Notes: a model not told the origin generated them from the letters alone. 64,000 nt of DNA from Campylorhamphus procurvoides (GCA_013396655.1 WBMV01000298.1:663515-727514); one strand, 5' to 3'; shown: positions 27,360 to 39,714, numbered from the stretch's first letter. Program-made: numbers and translations.

Positions 27360-27735
27360 AAGGCCCACCTCGTATTGTCTTATGATTCATATTTAAATAT
27401 TTCTTCCCTCAGAGGTGGGAACTCAGTCAGATACAGTCTGTGTGGCCCTTTCCCACCAGTCCTGAGTGACCAATAATTAATTTATGCTGAATGTAATTAC
27501 TCCCTTGTTAACAGTAGTTTTTCTGCACTTTCTCTCAGTTGGCTCTGGAGACATACATGTTGAGTGTGATGTATGACTCCTGGCACAGAATGAAACCCTA
27601 TTCCTGTGAAAAGACATAGATAAAGTGAGGCTGCTCCATTACTCGCTAATGAATTTATAGACTCACCGCTCTTATCTGAAGTACAGCAGAGAAAAATTCT
27701 TAGAGGCTATTAGTGTAGTCGTGAAATAAAGATAT
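27360..27735. promoter_or_regulatory. Possible conserved regulatory element
   Basis: Repeat-free stretch with a CCAAT box running into TAATTA (27470-27479), TTAATTTATGC, TGTAATTAC, CGCTAATGAATT and GATA-type cores (CTTATCTG, AAGATA). Such density of homeodomain and GATA cores in otherwise unique DNA is the texture of developmental enhancers. This is inference; no alignment is available. Confidence 0.2.
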
Positions 27736-28087
27736 TGGGACTTGGGTTTAGCCATCCTTCTCTGTCCTGTCACTTCAATAGGCACTTCAAAACAACAACA
27801 ACAAAAAATGGTTTTAATCTAGAGGCAGGAGAGCGAGACAGACAGCTGCTGTGGCCTGGGCTATGCATTTGCCAAGAAATGCCAGGGCTGGAAAAGCAAG
27901 GAATAATGAAAACCCTTCCCATGTGATGATTCATTAATGGCACATAGGCGTGCGCAAAGCTACGCAGTGCAGCGGGGGACACACTACAGATCCTGAGCTG
28001 CTGCAGCTATTCTGTTTCAAAGCAGTAGTCATGTTAATGTGGTGCTGGCAGGCAGACATGAGCCTTTTTGGAAGGCGCTATAATAGC

Positions 28088-28200
28088 TTCCTAGAAATTA
28101 AAGACAGAAGGGGCTAGCGGGTCATATACCCTGTCCTCCGAAATACTGCAGGCTGCTAGGATTCATGCAAATATCTTATACGATGTCCAAAGCTGTCAGT
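28088..28200 (-). mobile_element. Weak CR1 LINE remnant
   Basis: AGACAGAAGGGGCTAGCGGG, then TCATATACCCTGTCCTCCGA, then a stretch ending ATACGATGTCCAAAGCTGTC. This follows the order of the complemented 3' end of an amniote CR1 subfamily (remembered as CCAGAAGGGACCATTGTGAT, then CATCTAGTCTGACCTCCTGT, then a later ACATCCAA segment). Divergence is high, and only this short part can be followed. Confidence 0.33.
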
Positions 28201-28204
28201 TAAG

Positions 28205-29324
28205 GCAAACTTTTCAACCTCAAAAAGCTGATCTTGTTATCAGCAGCAGAAGAGATCCAGGGCCTGGTGCTTGCTGGATGAGAATTCCTTGCGTTGTTGG
28301 GATCCAGCATAGGTTTAACAAGCTCAGGCGATCCTGCTGAACAAAAATTATGCCCCAGGCCACAGGGGTAGGTAGAAAATTCTCAAGACACAATAAGTGT
28401 GGTCTAGAAGGGAAATTCTTCCACAGCCAAAAGGTCAGTATGAGACCCTGGGCTTGCAGACAAGGCACTTCAACAGGGTTGGGAGCTCCACATGCCCAAC
28501 AGTGAAGGGTATAATTCAGTGGAAGCTGGGTGGGGAGGCAGTCAAGGGCTTGGGTGTTGAACTGTTGCAGGGAAGCAGGGGGAAAAATCCTTCCTGACTC
28601 TGCCACATGGAAAACTCCTTGTTTTGGCACATGTGTGGGAAGTTTCTTAAAGGCCAATTAAAAAATTACGTGTGTCAATAGCCTGGTAGCTGCTGTGCAG
28701 AAACCTGTATTTTAAACCGTAGGGGGTTACAAAGGCCCTGTTGCAGTCTGCAGGGTAAACTATAATTTGTACCAGTCAGCAGACCCTAGAGAGCTAACCT
28801 GACTCTGCCACACAGCAAATGGCCTCGATGAGAAGATCTCTAGGAAGACAAAGGAAATGATCAGATGACAAGGGCAGTTGCCTTCAATATTACAAGTTGA
28901 AAAGAGCAAATGCAAGAAAATATTTACAGCTGAAATCATCAAATCAAGGACTCAGTGGTAACATAGGAGGCAAACAGGAAAGGCATTGCTCCAAGGGTTG
29001 CGTTGTCCTGTAGGGGGATACTCTGTCTAAGAAACTGTGTAAGAAGGAAGCAGCTCAAAGGGGGATTGTGGCACTGTCTGCATATCTCCAGCAATCTTCT
29101 TTTGGTAATATGGGCAGAAGAGATGATGAAAACCATTTTGCCCCTCCTGTGGCTAGAAAAGCCACTACAACTATATTTTAGACAGAGTGACCATGAAAGA
29201 GTGCTGCCAAATCTCAGAGTATCTGATCACTTGGCATGTTGGCCCAGGAAGCTCAGATGGTGGGGTGCAAGAGAGACCAAATCTGCACTTCAGGTCTGCT
29301 CTTCCTTTCTTTCTTTTGTTGCAG
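28205..29324. other. Non-coding DNA, GC-richer patch
   Basis: Moderately GC-rich sequence in which several overlapping frames stay open on both strands, the longest being 145 codons on the minus strand at 28220-28657. A 13-base string, CTGACTCTGCCAC, occurs at about 28596 and again at about 28799. No domain is recognised. Confidence 0.45.
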
Positions 29325-29421
29325 ACTTCCTCCTGGTCTGTCTTGAAGAAAGCAGGATTTGGCTTCTGCACGGCCCAGAGAAGGGGCAGGTTTTCGCTGT
29401 GGGCTGGCAGGGATGGAGGAG
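29325..29421 (+). other. Candidate 97-bp exon in a GC-richer patch
   Basis: The acceptor is excellent: CTTCCTTTCTTTCTTTTGTT and then GCAG, ending at 29324. A donor-like GAG/GTGGGT follows at 29422. The frame starting at the first base is open and gives a basic, Gly/Arg-rich peptide. The local base composition also leaves two other plus-strand frames largely open, so openness means little. Phase is compatible with the candidate exon ending at 25676. Not recognised as a known protein. Confidence 0.14.
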
Positions 29422-29424
29422 GTG

Positions 29425-30765
29425 GGTGGTCGGAGGTCTGAGTCGGGGCATCTCGGCAGGGCTGCGAGCCACGGGGCTGTGAGCCTGCCTGGCAGGACAC
29501 AGCAGACTGCGTTTCCCTCCCTTCCTCACGGCCTGGCTTAGTGCACGGGGCTCCTGACCACAGCCACAACTTTTTTCAAGGAGAACAAAGCCCTTTTTGT
29601 ATATTTTTTTTCCTTTGGATTTGGCTGTTGGAAAGGAGCTAGAAACTATTTGCACCAGGAAATACAAGCTGAAGAATGAGTGTGTCAGCCCAAGTCCACT
29701 TGGCAGGGCTTCTCCATCTGCCACAGTGAGGTGGCAGTGTGTTAGGAGGCCTGCTAATTGTCAGTGAAGACAAAATGAATAGCTGTGGATTAATTGAGCG
29801 CTTCTACTATTGTTTTTCTAGAAGAAAACTTTTTGCTTCTAGGAAAGGACCAGGGATGATGTTTCTGCTCAAGCACACGTTTTTGTTGGTCAGACATGCA
29901 CCAAAGCTTCTGGGGCTTTACAAAAAGGTATGGAGTTTTCCAGAAATGTACTTTGCCATTGAATCTTCACCAGTACAATGTCAAATATCAGATGGGTCAG
30001 CTTGCTTTTGGGGACTGTAGTTATTAAATAGCCCTCAATTAAAATGTTTCTTTAATGTAAAACATGAACACAGTAACGAACTGAATTTTTTTGGCAGAAA
30101 CAGAACTGGCTTTATATGTTGAAGGGAAAAGGCTTGCTGCAATGGATTGTCTCTGGTGAGCAAGGAATTACACAGCACCTCCTGGAAGACAGTAGCAGAC
30201 ACAAATAAAACAAGGTAAAGTTCACCTGCTTCCCAGCATCAGGTTTGGGATTTTACATCATCTAAAGCAGAGATTATAAAGTATCAGGTTTAAAACAAGG
30301 CAAATCCTCCTTCACTGATGATGAAGGCCTCTGCCAGGAGAATTCTGTCTGAAAGCAAAAATCCAAACATTTTGCACAGCCAACAACCACTGTACTGCCG
30401 GCAGCAAAAGGTTTTGGCATCAAGGTCCTGAAATGGAGTCAGCTATCTACAATATATGCTTTGTCAAAAGAGAGGCAGTATATCTTTTTAGTTATTGTAT
30501 GCAGACATCTTTAATTTTCTAATCTTTATATAATTTTATTTTTGTAATACCACAGTTTCTGCTGTGCAACTGCTTAGAGAGAAGAACTGGATCATTTGGG
30601 TAACACGGGACCTTTTTTGGCATTACTCAACAGTTACATTTAAGCGGAGTATGCAAGGTTTTTTAAAGCGTTAAATCTTCCAAGAGGAAGGAAAAGAAAG
30701 AAGAAAAGTTTTCCTTTTCACACCACACCAGATCTAGTTGAGACTGGATACATGGAATAAACACC
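29425..30765. other. Non-coding DNA, no gene seen
   Basis: The first 130 bases are GC-richer with several CpG dinucleotides, but far too small for a CpG island. The remainder is AT-rich unique sequence with a donor-like AAG/GTAAAG at 30215. Nothing else is recognised. Confidence 0.45.
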
Positions 30766-30840
30766 AAGAGTGAAATTCTAGCCCCATTGAAGTTAATGGC
30801 AAAATTCCCACTGACTTCAGCTGGGTCATGATTTTACCCT
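30766..30840. mobile_element. Palindromic MITE-like amniote repeat
   Basis: This is the clearest copy in the window. GCCCCATTGAAGTTAATGGC is followed by AAAATTCCCACTGACTTCAG, then CTGGGTCATGATTTTACCC. The two arms can pair as an imperfect hairpin with an AAAATT loop. The element resembles a widespread archosaur and turtle palindrome that carries paired TGAAGTCAATGG cores. It has no coding capacity and would have been mobilised in trans. Confidence 0.5.
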
Positions 30841-32684
30841 TTGAGTATTTCCAGCTCAACCAGAAGCAGGAAATACTGGAAAGCTCTTGACAGAGCCTGT
30901 TCTCATGATATTTCCAGTCCAAATTTTCAAACCCTTATTCTGCAAACCTTTATTCTGCATTGTTTAGATCACACAGTAAAATAGGATGGGTGTTGGGAAT
31001 ATGCTGTGCTAGAAATAGTTCAGAAGGTAAATGTAGAAATAGGGATGAGATTTAAATTAAAGAGAAGAAGGATGAATGAGGTGACTTCATGTAGAAAGTG
31101 ATATAGTGAGGTTTGGGTTGACTTTATTAGCTCACTATTACATAACAGAATAGTTGTTACATTCTGTGGAAATGACATATGAGCTGGTATACTACGTTTA
31201 TATAATTTTCACTGAACATAACTCCTGCACAATGTGGAAATCAGATCTTTACCCCAAGTAGTGCTGTTGTGCTGTAGCTGCACACAATGCTCTCCCAGAG
31301 CTCCTTAGTGCTTCTGAGGCAAAACACTTCAGGAAGGAGACAAAAGCTGCAGAACACAGTAGTCTTTCATATACAGGTAATTAAAAGGAAATACAAGTGC
31401 TGTGGCCTGAAAACTTTGGGCATGAAAGGGACTCCCTCTGCCACCATCTGTTGGTGAACGGAGGAAAATAAGTGCATTGAATGAGCTCATCTCAGAGACC
31501 TTTCCAGGCCCCCGCTGCACAGATGCTCCTCAGAGCAACAAGTTTTCTCCCTTTGGTTGTAATAGCCCAAAGGTGATGTTGCAACACAGAGAGTGCATCT
31601 GCATGCATCCCTATCCAGAACACCTCTGTGCATTTCAGAGGGTTGTCATACCCCAGTACAAACTGTGTCTCAGCCCACTGGTGAAAGACACAGGAAAAGG
31701 ACCTTATTTTAAGGGAAAGAGTTTAACAAAAGACTCCCAGAGAGTTGCTGGCCTTTGTCTGTGCCTCTTCAAGGGACCCTGTGAACCCTACACAACTTCC
31801 TAGTGTCCCAATATGAGCACAGTCTCTTTGTGCCATGGCATTTCTCTTCAATATGCCTTGCTGCCCTTCTCATGGTTTGCTTAAAACCAGAGATTGGGAA
31901 TCGCCTGTTTTAGCTCAGGTTTTCATCTATTTCCCATGGTCCACAGTCCACAGTGAGCGCCATTCTCACTTCCTTCTTGAAGGGATGGTGACCACAGAAT
32001 TTGTGTTTCCCTTTCCATCTGACATCCTTCCCTCACTCCAGAAACTTTAATTTCTGTTGGGAACTTGCCTTTGGGATGAGAACACAGTGCCTAGCTAGCC
32101 ACAGGGCTATTTGTTACAGCAGGATACTCAGTTCAGGGGTCTTTGGATATTCTAGATAATGCCCTTCATATTTCCACTATTCTTCAATAACTGTCATGTC
32201 CCAGAAATACCCACCTACCAGATGCCTTTCCCCTAATTACCTTCTAAATACAAGCAAAATCACTATGCTAGGGTTAGTCTCAGGCAAAGCTAGGACGCAT
32301 TCCCTAGGCATGAGGATTATGTCTATCAGAGCCCACGTCAGGATTTTGGCTGTCACTAGCCACAGAGAGGAGCCACAGAGGACCTAACTGGGTAAAGAGG
32401 AAGCGGTGATGGTGAAGCACATTTGGTCATTTATAGAGTTACTTCTCTTCTGAGACCAGTAACTGGTACAATTGCTGGGAGAGCACTCAGTCCTGATTTA
32501 GAGGTACGAAAAGTTGAACTATTCTCCACCTTAGTAAGTCTCTTTTGAACAATAATTGGGGGAAAGCAATTGGGGTTTTTTTCAATTTCCATTTGTCTGT
32601 CTTTCAAGCTTACAGCAATTTGTTCTGGTCATGCCTTTCTTTGATTCTTTAGTAAGTGAAGCCTGAGTAACCCATCAGTTTCTC
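30841..32684. other. Non-coding DNA, no gene seen
   Basis: Unique sequence. Frames of up to 108 codons at 31.48-31.80 kb have no recognised family. A CTCF-like match in reverse orientation lies near 31439-31456 (see findings). Confidence 0.45.
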
Positions 32685-32990
32685 CTGGTGAAGGTATTAC
32701 CCAGCGTAATCAAGTGGCTTCTCAGTCTTCCTCTTGATAACTTAAACAGATTGAATTCTTGGAGTGCTTCAGTGTGGGGTGCTTTCTGCAGTCTCTGAAT
32801 CATTTTTATGGCTCTCTTCTGCACCTTCTCCAGTTTTTCAATATCCTTTTTTATAATGTGAACATCAACAGCCCATACAATGCTGCAGTATCTGATTAAT
32901 CAACTGTAGATAAGTTTCTTGGTCTGTTTTCTGAAGTTGACACTGAGTACCCTTTTACCTTGAGTAAAATCTTTGCCATTCCCCTCAAAG
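32685..32990 (-). mobile_element. CR1 LINE fragment, antisense on the plus strand
   Basis: The plus strand reads GCGTAATCAAGTGGCTTCTC, then TAACTTAAACAGATTGAATT, then TTTTTATGGCTCTCTTCTGC, then ACCTTCTCCAGTTTTTCAAT and ATCCTTTTTTATAATGTG. These follow, in order, the complement of the 3' untranslated part of an amniote CR1 (TAATCAAGTCACCC, GCTAAATAGATTGAG, TGGCTCTTCTCTGAACCCTC, CAATTTATCAACATCCTT). It is a diverged, 3'-terminal piece with no intact reverse transcriptase. Confidence 0.75.
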
Positions 32991-32999
32991 GCAGAAGGC

Positions 33000-35900
33000 T
33001 GATCTGCATGGTCGTGAGACAGGCAGGGGCAAACCCGCCCTGCCTTCAGTGTGATGCAGCCAGCTGTGGGCTGGCTCAAACCCAGCCATGCAGCACACTC
33101 AGCAAGTGCAGCAAAATGTTCTGGTTCACAAGCCCTGCTAGAGGTTGCTCCTTTTAGCTTGGGCTCAGCTCCAGGTTAACCTGGTGGCAAAGTTTTTGGA
33201 CAGAGCACAGTGAGGACAAGTTCCTGCCTGCTATCAAGGATATGGAGAGGTTCTTAGGCGGTTTTGTCCCTAATAATGAGGGCAGGGATATTAAGATATT
33301 TAGTGGTAAAGGTATTTAGAAATAGAAAATCTAAGAACAGATATTTAGTGAGCCTAGAAACGCTGTGCAAAGAAGTTTATTCCTCTTTAAAAGGATGCCA
33401 GGTTTATTGCTGCTGACAGTACCTGGCAAAAGTCTTACAAAACTGCATAATATGAGGGGAATTCCCTGTTTCGGCTGGTAGAAGGCTGCATGAAAGGATT
33501 TGTCAGTCTGTAGGTTCAGGCTACACATTCACTAATTTAATGGAGCAGGATGACATAAGTGCCTATTTTGAAGAATTCCTGCAATGCTTTCCATTGCTTG
33601 GATAGCTTTTAGTTTATTCATATAGCTTCAACTTTAAAAAAGAGGGGAAAAAAAAAAAGAAGAAATGACATCAGCTGTTCACCATAAAGGGTAATACTCA
33701 TATGGCTCATCAGCCAAGGAAGAGACACATCTTTAACAACAGCGGTCCCCCAGAGCTCATCTGCCATACCTGCTGCTGACTATTGGATGAAGTTAGAGAT
33801 ATGGCACAGGGCTCTGAGAGGAGACGAGGAAATGAACTGAGACAGAAAGTGCTTTGGCCATCCAGAGTAGGGTGAATAGTAGTTTTGATTATGCTAGTGA
33901 GAGTCAGGATGCTGAGGAGAGCAGACTCACTCCAGGAACAGCTGAAGCAGTAAAAGGGAGATGTACGGACATTGTGGGGCAGAAGCAAGAGCAGGGAGCT
34001 CAAACACGGAAAGGTACTCTGCAAGAACTGGAGAGGCATGACACATCAGTGAGCTGCTGTGTTAGTGTTTTTGTTAAAAGGATTTAAGGAAGGAGCATAC
34101 TGGGCTATCCTTACAGCCTGAAGTCTGTTGCTCTCAGGAGTTAAAGCAACTTGAATCCAATCCATGTCAACTGTAGGGGTAAAATAAGAAAGAAGTTCCT
34201 TTCCTCTGCCTGAAAAATATACAATAGGCCTTAAAATACAGCCACAAACTATGATAAAAGCAGCTCAAAACCAAACCCAAACTCTTGCGGATGTGGAAGC
34301 CTGTATTAACATAAGAGATGAAAACCAGAATCTCATCTGGCCAGTCTATTGCCCATTAAAAGCCAGTTTCAGGAAACCCAAGTACTCCCCCACGCTGGGA
34401 GGGCTTGGACTCAATCTGCCTGGATTAGGACTGCAGCTATCAGCTCAGGAGATGAAGATTGATGTGCTTCTGATTCTAGATGCAGGGTTTCATACAAGGG
34501 CATTTTCAGATGCTTGGTCAACACTGAGTGAGAGGGAGCTCGGGAACAACTCTACCTCTGCTGGGCTTTTACACTGCAGGAACATTACAGATGGAGTTTC
34601 TCCTTCACTACACTCCCAGGCAATTTGCTGGTTTTGTGCAGTCTTCCGTAGCTAACAATTTATTTTCCTCTCGGATGTTTCTTTGTACATGCTTGATGCA
34701 TGCAAGTAAATTCTTGAAAATGTGTACTTTCCTGGTCTGGAAAAGTGTTAATTGTACTATACGATAATATGGGACTTCAGTTTTTAAAAATGAGCCACAA
34801 TTAAGGTATTGGCACAGGATATTGGGATGCTGGTCTGTGAATAATGACAGGGGTTATAATTTCATTCATGATGAATAGAAACACAAATACATCTGTTGGC
34901 AAGACCAGTGGTCATTGACAACAAGTCATTTTAACAGCTTCCCTCACTCTTCATTCAGGTGAAGAGGCATCTGCTTGTTGAGTATGGGAAATTGGAGAAA
35001 GACTTCATGCAACAAAACAACAGGTGTTATAAAAAACCTCATAGGCTTCAGGAAACAAGGCCTCTTTCAAACCTAGTTTGCTTGTTTTTTGGACCTTAAA
35101 AGCCATGTTGTTTAGGAAAATAATCACTTAGTTATTTTTGTTTGTATAATACTTCTGGAAGATCGAGAGGCTTTTAATGCACCTGATCTGATTTAGAAAG
35201 AAAATTAAAAGACCTTATGAGAAGTAGGCGACCCATTTCACTGTCAACAATTCATAACTTTTAGACATTAAAAACTGGTTTTCTTTTTTGAAAAGCTATT
35301 ATTAAATGCTTTCTATCAAACTTTGAAAATATTCATCAGGCTCAATACCTTTAGCTTAAATTTAGGAAGAAAACATTTGTTCATCTCCATCATGCTCAGT
35401 CTTGTTTTCTAAACAACTTTTGCAGTTTGAAAGAAAAACAAAACTCTCCTACTTGAAAGAAAAAGGATTCTGCCAGAAACTTCCTTTTTTTTTTGTATCA
35501 ACAGTCTCAAGGTTTGACTTGGATAGCTCTTTTTTATTATTTCTCTCAAAGAAGCCATATATTTTTCCAAAAACATATGCATTGCTACTAATAGTTTGGC
35601 TTTGATGCAACAGCATTTTTCAATAAAAATACCTGAAATATTCCAACAACTATTAAGGATATTTATTTGCCTCCAATTCTCCTTCATCTCTTGAACAAAA
35701 AGCTTTCAAAATTTTCTGAATGCAGAATGAGTTCACAGCTGGTCTCCTCCTGGTGTTTGTTTTTAAGCAAAAATATGTGAATATTTTATTATTTGTAAGA
35801 CCAGTACTCAGATTATGGCAGGTACAGGTTTGTGGCATCACTAAAATTAGCCATGTGCTCTTACTCAAGATGAGCACCTCAGCAAGTCCTGCAGTTGGGC

Positions 35901-37479
35901 ATGTGAAGTGGCATGGAACTAGGGGTTTCTTAACTTCTGCTAAGCTTTACACTTCTTTAATTTCAACATCATCTGGGGAAAAAAATATTTCTGTTTAGAA
36001 AGCTGTGACATGATCAAGTTGGCTTATAGATAATGTGATAATTGAATCCGGAGGCAAACATGGGAGATGAAAAGAGGGTTCTGTGCATTTGTTTGGTTTT
36101 ACTTTTTTAAAGATTTTTTTTATGAAAAGGAAGACTTAAAGGTTCTGTTTCTCAAGGATGATAGATCTATGCAATTGCAGTAATTACAGCTGGAAAAAGT
36201 TATTTAACAGTTTAGCTCCAGAAAAAGCTTCATCTTATAATCCTCCTCTTTCTCATCTCGTTCCCCTGTCAAGCCTGATGACTTTCCAGGACGGACCAAT
36301 TTTTTATCTTTTATTATAAAAATCATGGGGTTTTTTTTCTTTTCAAGGACATGTGTTGTCTTAGAAGTTTGTGTGACCAGTCAAAATAATGCCATCGCTT
36401 CTGAAAATATTTTCATTTTCTGACATGTACGGAGGTGCCATAAAGCAGTGCTGACAACTTCATCTCTCGCATTCCACAAATCTTATCAAGATATATCATC
36501 AGAAAACCGCACGGGTTATATCCGGACTCTGACAAACCTGAAACATGGCCTGCCAGCCACAGATAAGGCTTGAAATGTTGGTCAGTGAAAAGGTGATAAC
36601 AGTAACAAGGATCAAATGCATGTACAACTTCACCTTTAGACAGCTGTGGTTTTTGGCTGAGCTGCGACACTGGAGAAATCGCTGCTCTGCCCTTACTGAT
36701 ACACCGGCGTGCAGCATGCTGCATCTCGGACACAAAGCATGGGTACAGCAATGGCCGTAGGTAGCCCACGTTTTGGGAGAAGCCTTGTGCAAATGTAAAC
36801 CTCATGGGTCACGAGGAGTGCTGAAAAGCTCCTCTGAAAGCCTGATGCTTTGTTCGAGGGATCAAAAGGATTGTGGTGCTTTGTTCTTCCAAACGGGGGG
36901 AAAAACTGCAAAATGCCGCAACAGAAATAATAAATGCACCCCATCCCTTCCCCCTCAAAGCCTCCTACAGGAGGTCTTGCCACCTTTTTAGTCCTCGGAG
37001 GGAAAATCTGAAAAAAAATAAAACTCCTCAAAACTGTTCCACAAAACACTAAACTGGCTCTGTACTTATTTTTTAGTTAATCTTGGGATTTAAACATATC
37101 ACTATTATCGTAAAAAAAATGGAGTTCTTAAAACAGAATTTATAATCATTTGCTTAATGGTGCTCTCCCCATGCCATCCGTTTCCAAACAAAGCTTAGTT
37201 TATGGCTATCATAAGAGATTACGTTCCCTTACAGTTGCAGTATTTCTTCTATAATGATTTATTTTAAAGGGCTTCACCATGATAGCTCTCCAACTTTGTT
37301 CCTTCCTGTATATCACTGTTCAGGGTCAAAAGCTGGAAAAAGGGCTGGTCCCAGAGGCCTAACATATTTCACCAGTGGAGACTCTGGCTTTTCACTTCTC
37401 CTTCTCTCCTCATCACTTTATGCTTAAAGAATAACAGATGTGGAAACATTTAGAAAAGAACTAATTGAATTTCACATAA
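33000..37479. other. Non-coding DNA, no recognised gene
   Basis: Mostly AT-rich unique DNA. The longest frames are 134 codons on the plus strand (34251-34655) and 130 codons on the minus strand (36413-36805). Neither shows a recognised domain and both overlap competing frames. A short A/G-rich homopolymer stretch lies near 33.64 kb. Confidence 0.45.
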
Positions 37480-37912
37480 CACAATTTAGCATTGTTTGAG
37501 GAAGTACCTAAATCAACAGCACATTTTCTGAAAGGCCCAGCGTTGCCTAATTAGAACACCAAACGTGTGACTAATTGGCCACACTTACACCAAAGGCTCT
37601 GTCGCAGATGAACGGCTGCCTATTCATCTTAGCTAAACTTAGGCCAGTGGTTTGGCTGTGAGGTAACTGTGGTTGTTTTAAATGAGCTGTGCCAAACATA
37701 ACGGGAAAACTCAGCAATGGTAGGAGAACAAATCCATGTAAGAGCAGAGGAGTAATCAGGACGCTTACGTTCCGGCAGCACCCGGAGGATTACCAGGAGA
37801 TTATCAGCACATAAATTATTGGATTCTTGGTGCTCTGTAATTGGGACACTTAATAGCCTGCTCTTTATCATGTCTACTCCATTGTCTTTAAAAGCTCAGC
37901 ATCTAATTAAAA
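37480..37912. promoter_or_regulatory. Enhancer-like block, possible conserved non-coding element
   Basis: Repeat-free sequence with a dense set of recognisable cores. TAATTA occurs at 37548-37553 and 37904-37909, and another homeodomain-type site, CTAATTGG, lies near 37571. There is an E-box CAGATG near 37606, a RUNX-type TGTGGTT at 37668-37674, and repeated GATTA/GATTATC sites near 37.79 kb. Several CpGs persist (CGTTCCGGCAG), which is unusual for neutral AT-rich DNA. A coding explanation is unlikely because open frames are short. Conservation is not measured here. Confidence 0.3.
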
Positions 37913-38036
37913 AGTAAACTGATATTATCAGGAAAGGCTCCACTCTGCCCAGCTCTTGCCACTGCTAGGTCTGTTTTTTGCATGCGACAGGATGCTTTCT
38001 TTTCTTCGTTTTCTTCCTAATTTTTTTTTCATATCT

Positions 38037-38220
<184 letters not shown>

Positions 38221-38222
38221 AG

Positions 38223-39714
38223 GCAGTCCAGCCACCCTGTAGAAGAGAAGAGCACTGTGTTAAACTCTGTTTTCTACTGGACTGTGGCATTGCTTCTGTG
38301 AAGATGCCTAGTTATGCATGCTGCTTCAGGAAGCCCCAAGGCTGGCTGCTGAAATTTTCAGATTGTTTCCTGTAAAAACAATACATCAGCTTGAAAATAA
38401 GCACAAAAACAGTGGGATCTGGGCAGTAGGATTAGATAGTTTCATCCATACCAACCCCAATTTTAGCTAAGATCATTAGAAGTTTTATGAAAAGGTGCGG
38501 AGAAATCCAGCACCCTAAGATTATTAGCTCTTTTTCCCCCCCCTTTTTTTTTTAACCAGTGCCACAGGCTTCCCACCTCTATACTTTCTGGTAACTCTGA
38601 AAGAAGCCTCCTCTCTGCCAGCACAACATCCTGCAGCCTCCAACCACGACTGCTGTGGTATTGCTCACCTTCCTGCAGTGCCTGGCATGCGGGCAAAGCA
38701 GCCCACACACATAATCCCCATCCCTGCAGGCAGCTGAGAGCTTTTCACTGTGTGCTGAAGAGCAGTCGGGTGGATGCTGCTGGACCTCCTTGCCCTGCCC
38801 TGTTCCCCCAGTGCATGGTCTGTAGTGTAGCCTGCCCTGGCCATGCAAGTTGGCTGGCTCTGCTGAGCCCAAATACTGAGCAGAGGATTTTGTGGGGAGG
38901 TGCACAAGGATGAGGCAGTTGCATGTTTTGTTTGCCTGAAGGCCTGAAATAGCTCTCATGGCCTGCACAACCCCTTCTGGTTGCAGTACTCACATGCTGT
39001 ACTGGTTTGAAGGAAATTTATTTCCTTGACTCGTGCATCACATAAATAAAAGAAGGACTAGAGCTGCTGAGTTTGCTAAGGTCTTTGTTTAGCATTTCTT
39101 GAGTGGCAATTTGTGGATTGCTGCTGATGGGAAAGCTGCTCCAGAAAAGTTGTAGTTTCTAGAAAAAAATGCAAGAAATGTGCAAATTTATGGGAGTTTC
39201 AGATGAGTGCAATAGTTGTCTTGTTCTGAAATGCTACATGCATTTCTCAGCTCATTGCTTTTTCTATGGTGGGGCTCCCTTGCCCCCCTCTTCATCTCTC
39301 TCACTAAATTTTAAGGACACATGTTGTCCTTTCACATGAACTTGCTGTATTAACGAAGATGAAAACAGTGCCAGTATGTCAGTACATGCTGCAGTGGACA
39401 AGATGCAATCCATCTCTCACAATGAAGCCATAGGTGGCCTTGGTCCAAGAGATGCAGCCTTTACCTATCCCACACAAGCAAACCTGCCCAGAGAAAATGG
39501 TTTTCCTAAGAAGAAATGACTGTAGATTGGCACAGGAGGGAGGAAAAAGAATGATTCAGAGTTAGGCCAGATTCATTTCTGTGGTAATGCTCCATTTTTT
39601 ATTCCTCCCTCCCCCCGCCACTCAATAGTGTTATTTGTCTGGGAAAACAGTTCAAGTGTGTGTCATCTAAGGCAACAATAATGGCAACAAAAATTTAAAA
39701 TGCCAGTAAATTAG
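38223..39714. other. Non-coding DNA with a GC-richer patch
   Basis: At 38.53-38.55 kb there is a pyrimidine homopolymer pair (T5, C8, then T10). From 38.57 to 39.0 kb the sequence is GC-richer and three overlapping minus-strand frames of 80-129 codons are open, which argues for composition rather than coding. The rest is ordinary unique DNA. Confidence 0.45.

Noticed and set aside
28220..28657. 145-codon minus-strand frame
   Set aside because: No recognisable domain and no splice structure. It lies in a GC-richer patch where long open frames are expected.
29003..29724. Several long overlapping frames on both strands, up to 159 codons
   Set aside because: Three or more frames are open at once in a GC-richer patch, with no domain recognised. 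This is a composition effect.
38579..38993. Three overlapping minus-strand frames of 80-129 codons
   Set aside because: All three frames being open together argues against any of them being selected. Codon content follows the GC-richer patch.
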